From DASSQJ01 sp963773655 (GTDB taxonomy: Bacteria; Actinomycetota; Actinomycetes; Actinomycetales; Dermatophilaceae), in assembly GCA_963773655.1 (NCBI GenBank), contig CAVZBX010000005.1, positions 496,001 to 560,000 on the forward strand: a DNA stretch of 64,000 bases, read 5' to 3'. The notes beneath the pieces are model-generated. The model had not been told where the DNA came from. It saw only the letters and a program-made list of their open reading frames with translations, and did not search any database. Position numbers and translations under genes: made by a program. This document shows positions 51,330 through 60,480 of the stretch, one piece after another (positions within the stretch are counted from its first letter, which is position 1; each line of letters opens with the position of its first letter).

Positions 51330-54159
51330 ATGTCGATGAGCAGCGCCACGAAGCGCCAGCGTCGCCTCCTCGCCCTCGCCCCCGCCGTCGCACTGGCCAC
51401 CGCCGGTGTCGCGACGGGGACGTCGGCAGCAGCGACCGCAGCACCTCCCCCGAGCCCCACCACAGACGGGGCCGCCGGGGAGTACTACATCAACTACGTC
51501 GAGCCCCGCGTCGAGAACGCCGTGGTCCCCGACGTCAAGGTCACCAAGGGGGCCCACGCCAAGCAGGTGTCCAAGGACGCCGTCGAGCGCGGCGCCGCGC
51601 TCGACCGCAAGTTCGCCAAGGGCAACCCGGTCGCCGCGCGCGGGCTGGCCAAGCTCGAGGCCGAGGCGATCCGCACGGGGAAGAGCCCGAAGTCGCTGAA
51701 GAACCGCTACAAGGGGGCGAGTTCGACCCAGGAGGCCAAGCTCCTCACCATCCTCGTCGAGTTCAACGACCAGGCGGACGACGACTTCACCGACGCCTGG
51801 GTGCCGGAGTACTGGGGTGCGAGCACCTGCATGCCCGGTGAGGTCGTCAACGGGCCGCTGCACAACAACATCCCGGACCCCGCGGACTACCCGGTCCTCG
51901 ACAACAACTCGATGTGGGTCGCAGGACTTCTCCTCCGAGCACTACGACACGATGCTCTACACCAAGGAGGGCCTGACGGACCGCGTCCGCACGGACCTCA
52001 CCGGTCCCGACGGCGAGGCCGGCTTCGACATCTCCGGCTACACGATGAAGAACATGTACGAGGAGATGTCGCACGGTGCCTACACCGTCGACGGCGAGGC
52101 GACCCCGTGGGTCACCGTCCCGCACTCCGAGGGCTGGTACGGCGCCACCCGGTGCTTCAAGAACGACGAGGGCGAGTGGGAGGCCGGTCCCTACCAGGGC
52201 ATGCAGGGCCACCCCGACAACAAGCTGGGTGCCGGCCAGCTCCCGATCGACGCCGTCGCGGCGCTCGCCGACGCGAACCCCGACTTCCCGTGGGCCGACT
52301 ACGACATCGAGGACCAGGGCGACGTCGACGAGGACGGCAACTACCACGAGCCGGACGGCGTCATCGACCACGTCGTGCTCGTGCACGCCGGTGAGGACAA
52401 GTCCGGTGGCGGCGGCGCGGAGGGCACGTACGCCATCTGGGCGCACTCCTCGGCCGTCCCGGGTGGCGCGCCCATCCCGGGCACCGACCTCGAGCTGAGC
52501 AACTACATCGTCCAGCCGGAGGACTCCGGTGTCGGGGTGTTCGCGCACGAGTACGGGCACGACCTCGGCCTGCCGGACCTCTACGACACCAGCGGCGCCG
52601 GCGACTCCGACGTCGACTTCTGGGACCTGATGAGCTCCGGCTCGCACGCCGGCCCGATCTTCCAGTCGATGCCGACGCACATGGGCCTGTGGGACAAGTG
52701 GGTCCTCGGGTGGGCCGACCCGGTCCAGGTCAACCCCGGTGACGACCCGAAGGCGGTCAAGGTGGGCCAGAACTCGCGCCCGCTCAAGGGGTCCGCGGAC
52801 GGCGTCAAGGTCAACCTCCCGAACAAGGTGATCACCCTGGCGACCCCGCACAGCGGCGAGAACATGTGGTACACCGGCGCCGACCAGGACTGGGCGGACA
52901 TCCGCCTGAGCCGCAGCGTCGACGTCCCCGCCGACGGCCGGTTCTGGATGTGGAACAACTACGTCATCGAGGAGGACTGGGACTTCGGCTTCGTCGAGGT
53001 CTCGACCGACGGTGGCACCACCTGGCAGCAGCAGAAGGTCTACGACGAGACCGGCGCGCTGGTCTCGACCGACGACGGCTACGGCGACCCCAACGGGCGG
53101 CTGGCCGACTTCGGCGGCCTGCAGTACGCGCTGACCGGCGACAGCCACGGCTGGCGCCACGACTACGTCGACCTGAGCGCGTTCGCCGGCGAGAGCGTCG
53201 ACGTGCGGCTGCGCCAGGCCACCGACGCCGCCTACCTCGACCGCGGCTGGTTCGCCGACGACTTCGCCCTCACCAGCGGTGCGGACGAGGTCTGGAGCGA
53301 CGACGTCGAGTCCGGGGACAACGGCTGGACCACCGAGGTCGCCACCTTCGGCGGCACCACCGGCCCGGGCTGGCGGATCGACAGCGGCACCTCGCAGAGC
53401 GCCCAGTACTACCTCGTCGAGTGGCGCAGCTTCGACGGCTTCGACGAGGGGCTGAAGTACGCCTACGACACCGTGTACAGCGACGGTGCCTGGAAGGTCG
53501 ACAAGATCAGGTACAACGCCCCGGGTGCGCTCATCTGGTACCGCGACACCTCCTACGGCAACGCCAACCACGTCGCCAACAACGCCACCGACCTCCCGAG
53601 CGGTGGCGCCAAGGGCGGGCTCCTCATCGTCGACAGCCACTTCGACCCGCTGCGGCGGACCGGTGGTGCTGCCGACTTCGACCCGACGGTGCTCAACAAC
53701 ATGCCGTCGCGGCCGCAGTCCTCGAACGCGGCGTTCGGTCTCCAGAAGACCTACCCGTTCACCGAGTGCATGGCCGACGTCGAGGACGACTACACGGAGT
53801 ACTGCACCGACGTCCCGGCCCTCCCCGCGGTGAGCACCTTCACCGACGCCAAGGGCTGGGTCCCCGGGCTCGAGGTCGTCGACACCGGCGACCCGGAGGT
53901 CGACGGCATCTACTGGCGCGACATCGACGCGTCCGTGGTCGTGCCGTCGGTCGACGTCCAGCCGTACACCACGCCGATCGTCGACCACGACGGCAACCTG
54001 CTCACGGACTACTTCGGACTGAACTTCGGGTTCACGGTCACCGGCACGGGCAACCCCGCCGACGCGGGCGTCGCCTACGGCACCGAGATCGAGGTGGCCA
54101 AGGCCTTCCCGGGCAACACGGCCGGCCTGATCAAGGTCACCCCGCCCCCGGCGGAGTGA
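51330..54159 (+). CDS. Secreted M6-family (immune inhibitor A) metalloprotease, one frameshift
   Basis: The N-terminus is a signal peptide (basic SSATKRQRR, hydrophobic LLALAPAVALATAGVATG) followed by a propeptide. One extra G at about 51923 shifts the frame after NNSMWVA; the sequence DFSSEHYDTMLYTKEGLTD continues in the next frame and runs to 54159. Corrected length is about 942 residues. The catalytic zinc motif HEYGHDLGLPD and the later DFWDLMSSG match peptidase family M6. A beta-rich C-terminal region follows with repeated GWF/DDFALTSGADE-type modules. Such proteases are secreted and degrade extracellular proteins. The start has a GGGAGA site, and a terminator hairpin follows. Confidence 0.88.
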
Positions 54160-54193
54160 CCCGCAACCGCTGACCCACCGGGTCGGCACCCGG

Positions 54194-54228
54194 CGAGGCG
54201 CCGGTTCCCTCCGGGGGCCGGCGCCTCG
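54194..54228 (+). terminator. Terminator hairpin after the M6 protease gene
   Basis: Arms 54194-54204 and 54218-54228 form an 11-bp GC stem with a 13-base loop, 35 bases after the stop codon. Confidence 0.6.
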
Positions 54229-54259
54229 TCACGTCCGCGGCCCTCGCCCACGCGCCACC

Positions 54260-54265
54260 TAGGGT
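54260..54265 (+). promoter_or_regulatory. Predicted -10 box of the Gfo/Idh gene (leaderless)
   Basis: TAGGGT ends six bases before the ATG at 54272. Confidence 0.5.
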
Positions 54266-54271
54266 GTGGGG

Positions 54272-55306
54272 ATGCCGACGCCGCCGCCCACCCTCGCCCC
54301 ACCGACGACGCCCGACCCGATGGACGCCCCTCCCCTGCGGTGGGGAGTGCTCGGCCCCGGCGGCATCGCCAACGCCTTCGCCCTCGCGGTGCGGGAGGGC
54401 ACCCGCTCCGAGGTCGTCGCCGTCGGCTCCCGCGACGCCGACCGGGCGAGCATCTTCGCCCGCCGCCACGGCGTCGCCCGGTCCCACGGCTCCTACGAGG
54501 CGCTCGTCGCGGACGACGGCGTCGACGCCGTCTACGTCTCCACCCCGCACAGCGCGCACCGGGAGCACGCCCTCCTCGCCCTCGCCGCCGGCAAGCCCGT
54601 GCTCGTCGAGAAGTCCTTCACGCGGAGCCTGACCGAGACCGAGGAGGTGCTCCACGCCGCGCAGGCAGCCGGGCTCTTCGCGGGAGAGGCGATGTGGAGC
54701 CGGTACCTGCCGCAGTACGACGTGCTGCGGCGCACCGTCGAGGAGGGCACCCTCGGCGACGTCGTGCTCCTCCAGGCCGACCACGGCCAGCGGTTGTGGC
54801 CGGGCGGCCCGCAGCGCCTCTCCGACCCCGCCCTCGCCGGTGGCTCGCTGCTCGACCTCGGGGTCTACCCCGTGGCCCTCGCCGACCACGTCCTCGGCCG
54901 GCTCGACGACGTCGCCGCCCGGGGCACCCTCAGCCCGGAGGGGGTCGACGTCACGGTGGGCGTCACGGCGCGGCGCGGCGACGCCGTCGCCCGGATGACG
55001 TCGACCATGGCCGCTACGACCCCGTGCACGGCGTTCGTGGCCGGCACCGCCGCGCGGATCGACCTCGCCACCCGGTTCTACCAGCTCACGACGCTCACCC
55101 TCGTCGGGCCCGACGGCACCGTCCTCGACACGTGGGAGCCCGAGCACCGCACCCACGGCTTCCGCTACCAGGCGGCCGAGGTGGCCCGGGCCCTCGAGGC
55201 CGGCCGCACCGAGCCGTGGTCGGTGCCGTGGGCCGCCACCCGCCGGGTCATGGCCGTCATGGACGACGTGCGCCGCCAGGTGGGGGTGGTCTACCCCGGC
55301 GAGTGA
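54272..55306 (+). CDS. Gfo/Idh/MocA-family NAD(P)-dependent oxidoreductase
   Basis: The 344-residue protein has an N-terminal Rossmann fold with WGVLGPGGIANAFA (GxGxxA-type dinucleotide loop), VVAVGSRDADRA, VYVSTPHSAHREHALLALAAGKPVLVEKSF (the EKP-like motif reads EKS) and the C-terminal LDLGVYPVALADHVLG catalytic segment. Relatives oxidise sugars, inositols or biliverdin-like substrates; the substrate is unknown. The ATG at 54272 is chosen by its TAGGGT box; ATG at 54320 would drop a Pro-rich 16-residue lead. Confidence 0.9.
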   Translation: MPTPPPTLAPPTTPDPMDAPPLRWGVLGPGGIANAFALAVREGTRSEVVAVGSRDADRASIFARRHGVARSHGSYEALVADDGVDAVYVSTPHSAHREHALLALAAGKPVLVEKSFTRSLTETEEVLHAAQAAGLFAGEAMWSRYLPQYDVLRRTVEEGTLGDVVLLQADHGQRLWPGGPQRLSDPALAGGSLLDLGVYPVALADHVLGRLDDVAARGTLSPEGVDVTVGVTARRGDAVARMTSTMAATTPCTAFVAGTAARIDLATRFYQLTTLTLVGPDGTVLDTWEPEHRTHGFRYQAAEVARALEAGRTEPWSVPWAATRRVMAVMDDVRRQVGVVYPGE

Positions 55307-55324
55307 CCCGCCGCGGGGCGACGG

Positions 55325-56227
55325 TCAGCGGATCCTGATCGTGCTGCCGACCGGCATCAGCCCCTGGGCCCACACCATGTCGATGGCGGCGGTGCTGACG
55401 CGCGCGCAGCCGTGCGAGGCGGGCCAGGGCGGCACGCTCGACGAGCCGTGCACCGCGTAGCCGGTGTTCGTGAAGTAGATCGGTCGCCACAGCTTGCCCA
55501 GCGAGCTCTCGTCCATCCCGTCGACCCGGCGCAGGAAGGTGAAGGTGCCGGTCGGTGTGTGGGCGATGGCGCGGGTGCCGTACGTCGTGGTGTACGGCTC
55601 GCCGTTGCCGGTGGAGGTGTTGAAGACCGTGACGACCTTGCCGCCGCGCACGATCATCAGTACCTGCCGGGCGAGGTCGATCTCGACGCCGTCCCCGCCG
55701 AGCGTCGCACCGGGCCGGGCGCCGCGGTCGAGGGCCTGCCTGGTGTCCGGCCCGACGAGGCCGTCCCGCGCGATGCCGGCGGACTTCTGGAGGGCGTAGA
55801 CCGCCTGCTGCGTGAGCGGGCCGAACACGCCGTCGGTGGGCCCGAGCCAGTACCCGAGGGCGGTGAGGCGCTGCTGGAGGGCGAGCACCTGGGGCCCGGA
55901 GTCGCCGCTGCGCAGCACCCGCGGGGGCTCGGGGGTCGGGCTCCGCGTCGGTTCGGGACTCGTGGTCGAGGTCGCGCTCGGAGTCGGCGTCGCGCTCGGA
56001 GTCGGTGTCGCGGTCGGTGTCGACGTCGTGGGTGTCGCCGTGGGGCTGGGGCTCGGCGACGCCCCCGTGGGAGACGGTGACGTCGGGGACGGCGACGCCG
56101 GGCCGGTCGTGGTCGCGTTCGGGGCCGCCCCCTCGTCCCCGGTCCACGGCAGGGCCGAGCAGCCGGCCACGGCCAGCGCGGCGACGAGCGCCAGGGCCCC
56201 CGCTGCGGCGGTGCCTCCAAGGGTCAT
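55325..56227 (-). CDS. L,D-transpeptidase lipoprotein with peptidoglycan-binding domain
   Basis: The 300-residue precursor has a lipobox LAVAGC (18-23, lipidated C23), then a 65-residue Thr/Ser/Pro linker. A PG_binding_1 domain follows (about 114-175, RSGDSGPQVLALQQRLTALG). The YkuD catalytic domain has HGSSSVPPWPASHGCARVS (active-site C274). It probably forms 3-3 cross-links or attaches proteins in the cell wall outside the membrane. The start has GGGAGGAGG. The linker contains tandem DNA repeats. Confidence 0.92.
   Translation of the reverse strand: MTLGGTAAAGALALVAALAVAGCSALPWTGDEGAAPNATTTGPASPSPTSPSPTGASPSPSPTATPTTSTPTATPTPSATPTPSATSTTSPEPTRSPTPEPPRVLRSGDSGPQVLALQQRLTALGYWLGPTDGVFGPLTQQAVYALQKSAGIARDGLVGPDTRQALDRGARPGATLGGDGVEIDLARQVLMIVRGGKVVTVFNTSTGNGEPYTTTYGTRAIAHTPTGTFTFLRRVDGMDESSLGKLWRPIYFTNTGYAVHGSSSVPPWPASHGCARVSTAAIDMVWAQGLMPVGSTIRIR
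55971..56006 (-). repeat. Two 18-bp tandem repeats in the lipoprotein linker
   Basis: Two adjacent 18-bp units (55971-55988 and 55989-56006) differ at one base and encode the TPTPSA-type linker. Related imperfect units continue to about 56060, so linker length may vary between strains. Confidence 0.7.
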
Positions 56228-56331
56228 CGGTCCTCCTCCCCTCGGGTCAGGACCCTCCACGACACGCGACGACAGGGGGTCGGCGCAAGTCAGCGCGCTC
56301 GCCGTGACCGAATCGTTGGGCGCGGGGCCCG

Positions 56332-57198
56332 TCAGCCGCGGGCTCGGATCGCCTCGTCCGTGGCGAGCACGCGGCGGGCCACGTCGACGTGCAGGTTCTC
56401 GACCATCCGCCCGTTGTAGGTGACCACTCCCCGGCCCGCTCCGGCCTCCCAGGCCCCGAGGACGCCCCGGGCCTCCTCGACCTCGGCCTCGGAGGGGGCG
56501 AAGGCGGTGTTGCAGGGCTCCACCTGCCCCGGGTGGATCAGGGTCTTGCCGTCGAAGCCGAGGTCACGGCCCTGACGGCACTCCTCGGTGAAGCCGTCGA
56601 GGTCACGCACGTCGTTGAAGACGCCGTCGAGCACGGCGACACCCGCGGCCCGGGCCGCGAGCACCACGGTGGAGAGGGCCGCGAGCAGCGGGGCGCGCCC
56701 GGGCACGAACCGGGCCTGCAGCTCCTTGACCAGGTCGTTGGTGCCGAGGACGAGCACCGCGAGCCGGTCGGAGGCCGAGGCGATCGCCCGGGCGTCGAGC
56801 ACGGCGCCGGGTGTCTCGACCATCGCCCACAGCCGGGTCCGGTCGGGGGCGCCGTGCCGCTCCATCGCGGCGACCAGGTCGCGCACCTCCTGCGGCGAGC
56901 CGACCTTGGGGACGACGATGCCGTCCGGCCCGGCCGCGCACGCCGCCTCGAGGTCGGCCTCGTGCCACTGGGTTCCGATGCCGTTGACCCGGATCGTCAC
57001 CTCCCGGTGGCCGTAGTCCCCGGACGCGGCGGCCGCACACGCCCGCTCACGCGCGGCCGGCTTGGCGTCGGGGCCGACGGCGTCTTCGAGGTCGAGGATC
57101 AGCCCGTCGACGGGGAGCGTCCTGGCCTTCTCCAGGGCCCGCTCGTTGCTGCTCGGCATGTAGAGGACCGAGCGGCGGGGCCGGTACGCCTCGCTCAC
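56332..57198 (-). CDS. HpcH/HpaI aldolase / citrate-lyase beta-type CoA-ester lyase (CitE-like)
   Basis: The 288-residue TIM-barrel protein starts with the family sequence RRSVLYMPSSNERALEKAR, has LILDLEDAVGPDAK (metal-binding Asp/Glu), VTIRVNGIGT, VVPKVGSPQEV, MVETPGAVLDARAIA and FDGKTLIHPGQVE. Such proteins cleave or form CoA thioesters such as citramalyl-CoA or malyl-CoA. The GTG start overlaps the stop of the upstream, frameshifted lyase gene as GTGA. The two lyases form an operon, probably acting in the same pathway. Confidence 0.9.
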   Translation of the reverse strand: MSEAYRPRRSVLYMPSSNERALEKARTLPVDGLILDLEDAVGPDAKPAARERACAAAASGDYGHREVTIRVNGIGTQWHEADLEAACAAGPDGIVVPKVGSPQEVRDLVAAMERHGAPDRTRLWAMVETPGAVLDARAIASASDRLAVLVLGTNDLVKELQARFVPGRAPLLAALSTVVLAARAAGVAVLDGVFNDVRDLDGFTEECRQGRDLGFDGKTLIHPGQVEPCNTAFAPSEAEVEEARGVLGAWEAGAGRGVVTYNGRMVENLHVDVARRVLATDEAIRARG

Positions 57199-58279
57199 GC
57201 GCCCTCCCCCCGCCGGGCCGGCGTAGAGCTCGGCGAGCTCGGGGTCGCTGGCCGAGAGCCGGTCGGCGAGCTCGAGGATGACCAGGCACTGCTTGAGGCT
57301 CGGCGTCGTCCTCCATCTTCCCGTCGAGCATGACGGCGCCGGTCCCGTCGCCCATCGCCTCCTTGACCCGCCGGGCGTGCGCGACGTCCTCGGCGGAGGG
57401 GCTGAAGACCCGCTTGGCGATGGCGATCTGCGCCGGGTGGAGGGTCCAGGTGCCGACGCAGCCGAGGAGGAAGGCGTTGCGGAACTGGTCCTCGCAGGCC
57501 ACGACGTCCTTGATGTCCCCGAACGGGCCGTAGTACGGGAAGATCCCGTGCATCGCGCAGGCGTCGACCATTCGGGCGATCGTGTAGTGCCAGAGGTCCT
57601 GCTGGTAGGTGGTGCGCTCGGCGTGCACGCCGTCCTCGACGCCCGCCGGCGGGTCCTGTCGGACCAGGTAGCCGGGGTGGCCGCCGCCGACCCGGGTCGT
57701 CTTCATCCGCCGGTCGGCGGCGAGGTCGGCCGGGCCCAGGCTGATGCCCTGCATCCGCGGGCTCGCCCCGGCGATCTCCTCGACGTTCGGCGACGCCCCG
57801 GGCCGTCTCGAGGATGGCGTGGACGAGGATCGGGCCGGGTCAGGCCGGCGCGGGCCTCGAGCTGCGCGAGCAGCCGGTCGACGTAGTGGATGTCCTCGGG
57901 CCCCTGCACCTTCGGCACCATGACGACGTCGAGCCGGTCGCCGATCTCGGTGACGAGCGTCGTGAGGTCGTCGAGCACCCACGGGCTGTCGAGGGCGTTG
58001 ACGCGCGTCCACAGCTGGGTGTGCTCGCCGAAGTCGGTGGCCCTCGCGATGTCGACGAGGCCCTGCCGGGCGGCCTCCTTGCTCTCGGCCTTGACGGCGT
58101 CCTCGAGGTTGCCGAGCAGGACGTCGACCGTGCCGACCAGTGCCGGGCACCTTGGCCGCCATCTTCGGGTTGCTCGGGTCGAAGAAGTGGATCATCCGGC
58201 TGGGGCGTGCGGGCACCTCCCGAACCGGGTCGGGGGCGCCCACGGCGAGGGGGCGGAAGAAGTCCTTGGCGCTGCGCAT
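57195..58279 (-). pseudogene. Malyl-CoA lyase-type CoA-ester lyase, five frameshifts (probably sequence errors)
   Basis: The start reads MRSAKDFFRPLAVGAP and SRMIHFFDPSNPKMAAKVP, the opening of the longer HpcH/HpaI lyases of ethylmalonyl-CoA clusters. Single inserted bases near 58142, 57843, 57798, 57300 and 57205 break the frame. Between them recognisable family blocks survive in alternate frames: VLLGNLEDAVKAESKEAA, LDVVMVPKVQGPEDIHYVD, NVEEIAGASPRMQGISLGPADLAA, YYGPFGDIKDVVACEDQF and TLHPAQIAIAKRVF. Removing five bases gives exactly 360 codons, ending in a GTGA overlap with the CitE-like gene. That tidy outcome favours sequence error over decay. Confidence 0.78.
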
Positions 58280-58572
58280 CGTCGAGCCTTCCGAGGCGGG
58301 TGCACGGTCGGGGACGCTAGCAGCGGCCCCGCGGTCGCTCGCATGGGCAGTCCGGTGTGACCGACGCCGCGTCCCGCCGCCCGCACGAGGCTGCCGTGCC
58401 GCCGCCCGGCACCCGAGACCGGTGTCACCCCGTCGTCGGGCACGTCCGGTGCCCGTGAGCGACGCCGAGATCCAACCGGGACCGCGCCGAGGCGCAGACC
58501 GGCCGCCGCCCAGGCGCCCCACCGCTCGCCCGCATCGGGGCGGCCGACGCGGAGGCTGTGGGAGAGTGCTGC
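58280..58572. other. Divergent intergenic region
   Basis: This 293-base gap lies between the malyl-CoA lyase-type gene (leftward) and the broken gene (rightward). I see no RNA gene, repeat or convincing promoter in it. GTGGGAGAG near its right end is the ribosome-binding site of the next gene. Confidence 0.5.
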
Positions 58573-59159
58573 ATGGCCGAGCACCCGCCAGCCCCGCCGG
58601 TCGACGTCGCCCGCCTGACCGCGAGGCCGCCACCAAGTCGGGCTGCTCTGGGTCCGCGTGCCCGGGCGGCGGCTCGTTCCCGGTCTGGCACGTCTGGCAC
58701 GACCCGGATGAGCCGAGGGCGCCGGCCCGGCGGCCTACGTCGTCTCCGGCCCCGGTGAGCAGTACCTGCCTTGGCTGCCCGACGAGGTCGAGCTCGTCCT
58801 GCGCAGCAAGGACACCGGGGGCCGCCTGGTGACCCGCCGCGCCACCGCCCGGCAGCTCGACCCCGGCACCCCCGCGTGGACGGTCGCCGCGGAGGCGCTG
58901 CGCCCGGAGCGGCTCAACGCCACCGGCGACGTCGTCGAGCGCTGGCGCGAGACGTGCACCGTCGCACGAGCTCGCCCCGCACGGCGAGCCCCTCGAGCCC
59001 CGGGCGACTACGGGCGCTCCTCCGGCGCCGCTCCGGTCCGTCCCGCGCCTCCCGCCACCGCCCGGTGGCGGCCCGTGGCACTGGCGCGGCCGGGCAGGTG
59101 CACGCCGCAACACGGACCGGCTGAGAGCCTCGGCCCACCCACGGGGGCCGATAGCCTGA
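58573..59159 (+). pseudogene. Unrecognised gene with five frame breaks (about 195 aa when corrected)
   Basis: ATG 58573 has a GGGAGAG site. The conserved-looking product appears in alternating frames: MAEHPPAPPVDVARL, DREAATKSG, LLWVRVP, GGGSFPVWHVWHDPDEP, AAYVVSGPGEQYLPWLPDEV, ELVLRSKDTGGRLVTRRATA and HELAPHGEPLEP. I count three missing and two extra bases; correcting these gives 196 codons ending at 59159, six bases before the next start. Strong third-position GC runs through all frames used. I do not recognise the family; the LLWVRV...HVWHD...YVVSGPG pattern may be a beta-barrel. It is probably co-transcribed with the MgtE-N gene. Confidence 0.55.
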
Positions 59160-59164
59160 CGACC

Positions 59165-60480
59165 GTGAGCACGCCGACCCGCGCCTTCGTCGGCCGCCTG
59201 TCCGAGCTGGACGTCTTCGACCCGCTCGGTGACAAGGTCGGCCGGGTCCGCGACGTCGTCGTCACCTTCAGCGTCACCCGGCGCCCGCCCGCGCGCCATC
59301 GGGCTCGTCGTCGAGGTCGCCGGACGCCGCCGGGTCTTCGTGCCGATGACCCGGGTCACCTCGGTCGAGGGCGGCCAGGTCATCACCACCGGGCTGGTCA
59401 ACATGCGGCGCTTCGAGCAGCGCGGCAACGAGATCCTCGTCGTCGCCGAGCTCTTCGAGCGCCCCGTCACGGTGCGCACCGAGGAGGGCGAGGTCGTCGA
59501 GGCCACGGTCGAGGACATCGGCATCGAGCAGGTCGGCAGCCGCGGGTGGAGCGTCACCCGGGCCTTCGTCCGGGTCGCCAGCGCCCGCTCCGCCCGTGGG
59601 CTCGGCCGCCTCTCCCGCCGCCGCGGCGAGACCTTCGTCGTGCCCATCGAGGACGTCACCGGCCTGCACGTCGTCAGCGAGGGGCAGGGCGCCGACCAAG
59701 CTGCTCGAGACCTACGAGGACCTCAAGCCGGCGGACCTGGCGGAGGTCATCCACGACCTCACGCCCCGGCGCCGGGCCGAGGTCGCCGCCGCCCTCTCCG
59801 ACGAGCGGCTCGCCGACGTCATCGAGGAGCTGCCCGAGGACGACCAGGTCGAGATCCTCGTCGGCCTCGCCGTCGGGCGCGCCGCCGACGTCCTCGAGGC
59901 GATGGAGCCCGACGACGCCGCCGACCTGCTGTCCGAGCTGCCCACCGAGCGGCGCGAGGAGCTGCTGCAGACGATGGAGCCGGGCGAGGCGGCCGACCTG
60001 CGTCGTCTGCTCACCTACGACGAGAACACCGCCGGTGGGCTGATGACCACCGAGCCGGTGGTCCTGGGCCCGGAGGCCTCGATCGCGGAGGCGCTCGCCG
60101 TCGTCCGCCGCAAGGAGCTCTCCACCGCCCTGGCCTGCACGGTGTTCGTCTGCCGGCCCCCGCTCGAGACCCCCACGGGCAAGTACCTCGGCGTCGTCCA
60201 CATCCAGCGGCTGCTCCGTGAGCCCCCGCACAACCCGATCGGCGGCATCCTCGACAAGGACGTCGAGCCGCTGCTGCCGACCGCCACGCTCGGCCAGGTG
60301 ACCCGGACGCTCGCCACCTACGACCTCGTCGGGCTGCCCGTCGTCGACGAGGACGGCCACCTCCTCGGCGCGGTCACCGTCGACGACGTCCTCGACCACA
60401 TCCTCCCCGACGACTGGCGCGAGGAGCGCCACGACGTCATCGCCCCCGGCGTCGCCCCGGAGGGGGTGACCCGTGGCTGA
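59165..60480 (+). pseudogene. MgtE N-terminal/CBS-domain protein without transporter domain, two frameshifts
   Basis: From GTG 59165 the parts are a PRC-barrel-like N-terminus (FVGRLSELDVFDPLGDKVG, then IGLVVEVAGRRRVFVPM), an MgtE intracellular N domain (LKPADLAEVIHDLTPRRRAEV through LPTERREELLQTMEPGEA) and paired CBS domains (YDENTAGGLMTTEPVVLGPE to GAVTVDDVLDHILPDDW). One extra base near 59283 and one near 59697 break the frame; removing both gives 438 codons. There is no membrane domain, so it is a soluble regulator-like protein similar to mycobacterial Rv1232c rather than a Mg2+ channel. The stop overlaps the DUF1003 start by eight bases. Confidence 0.82.
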
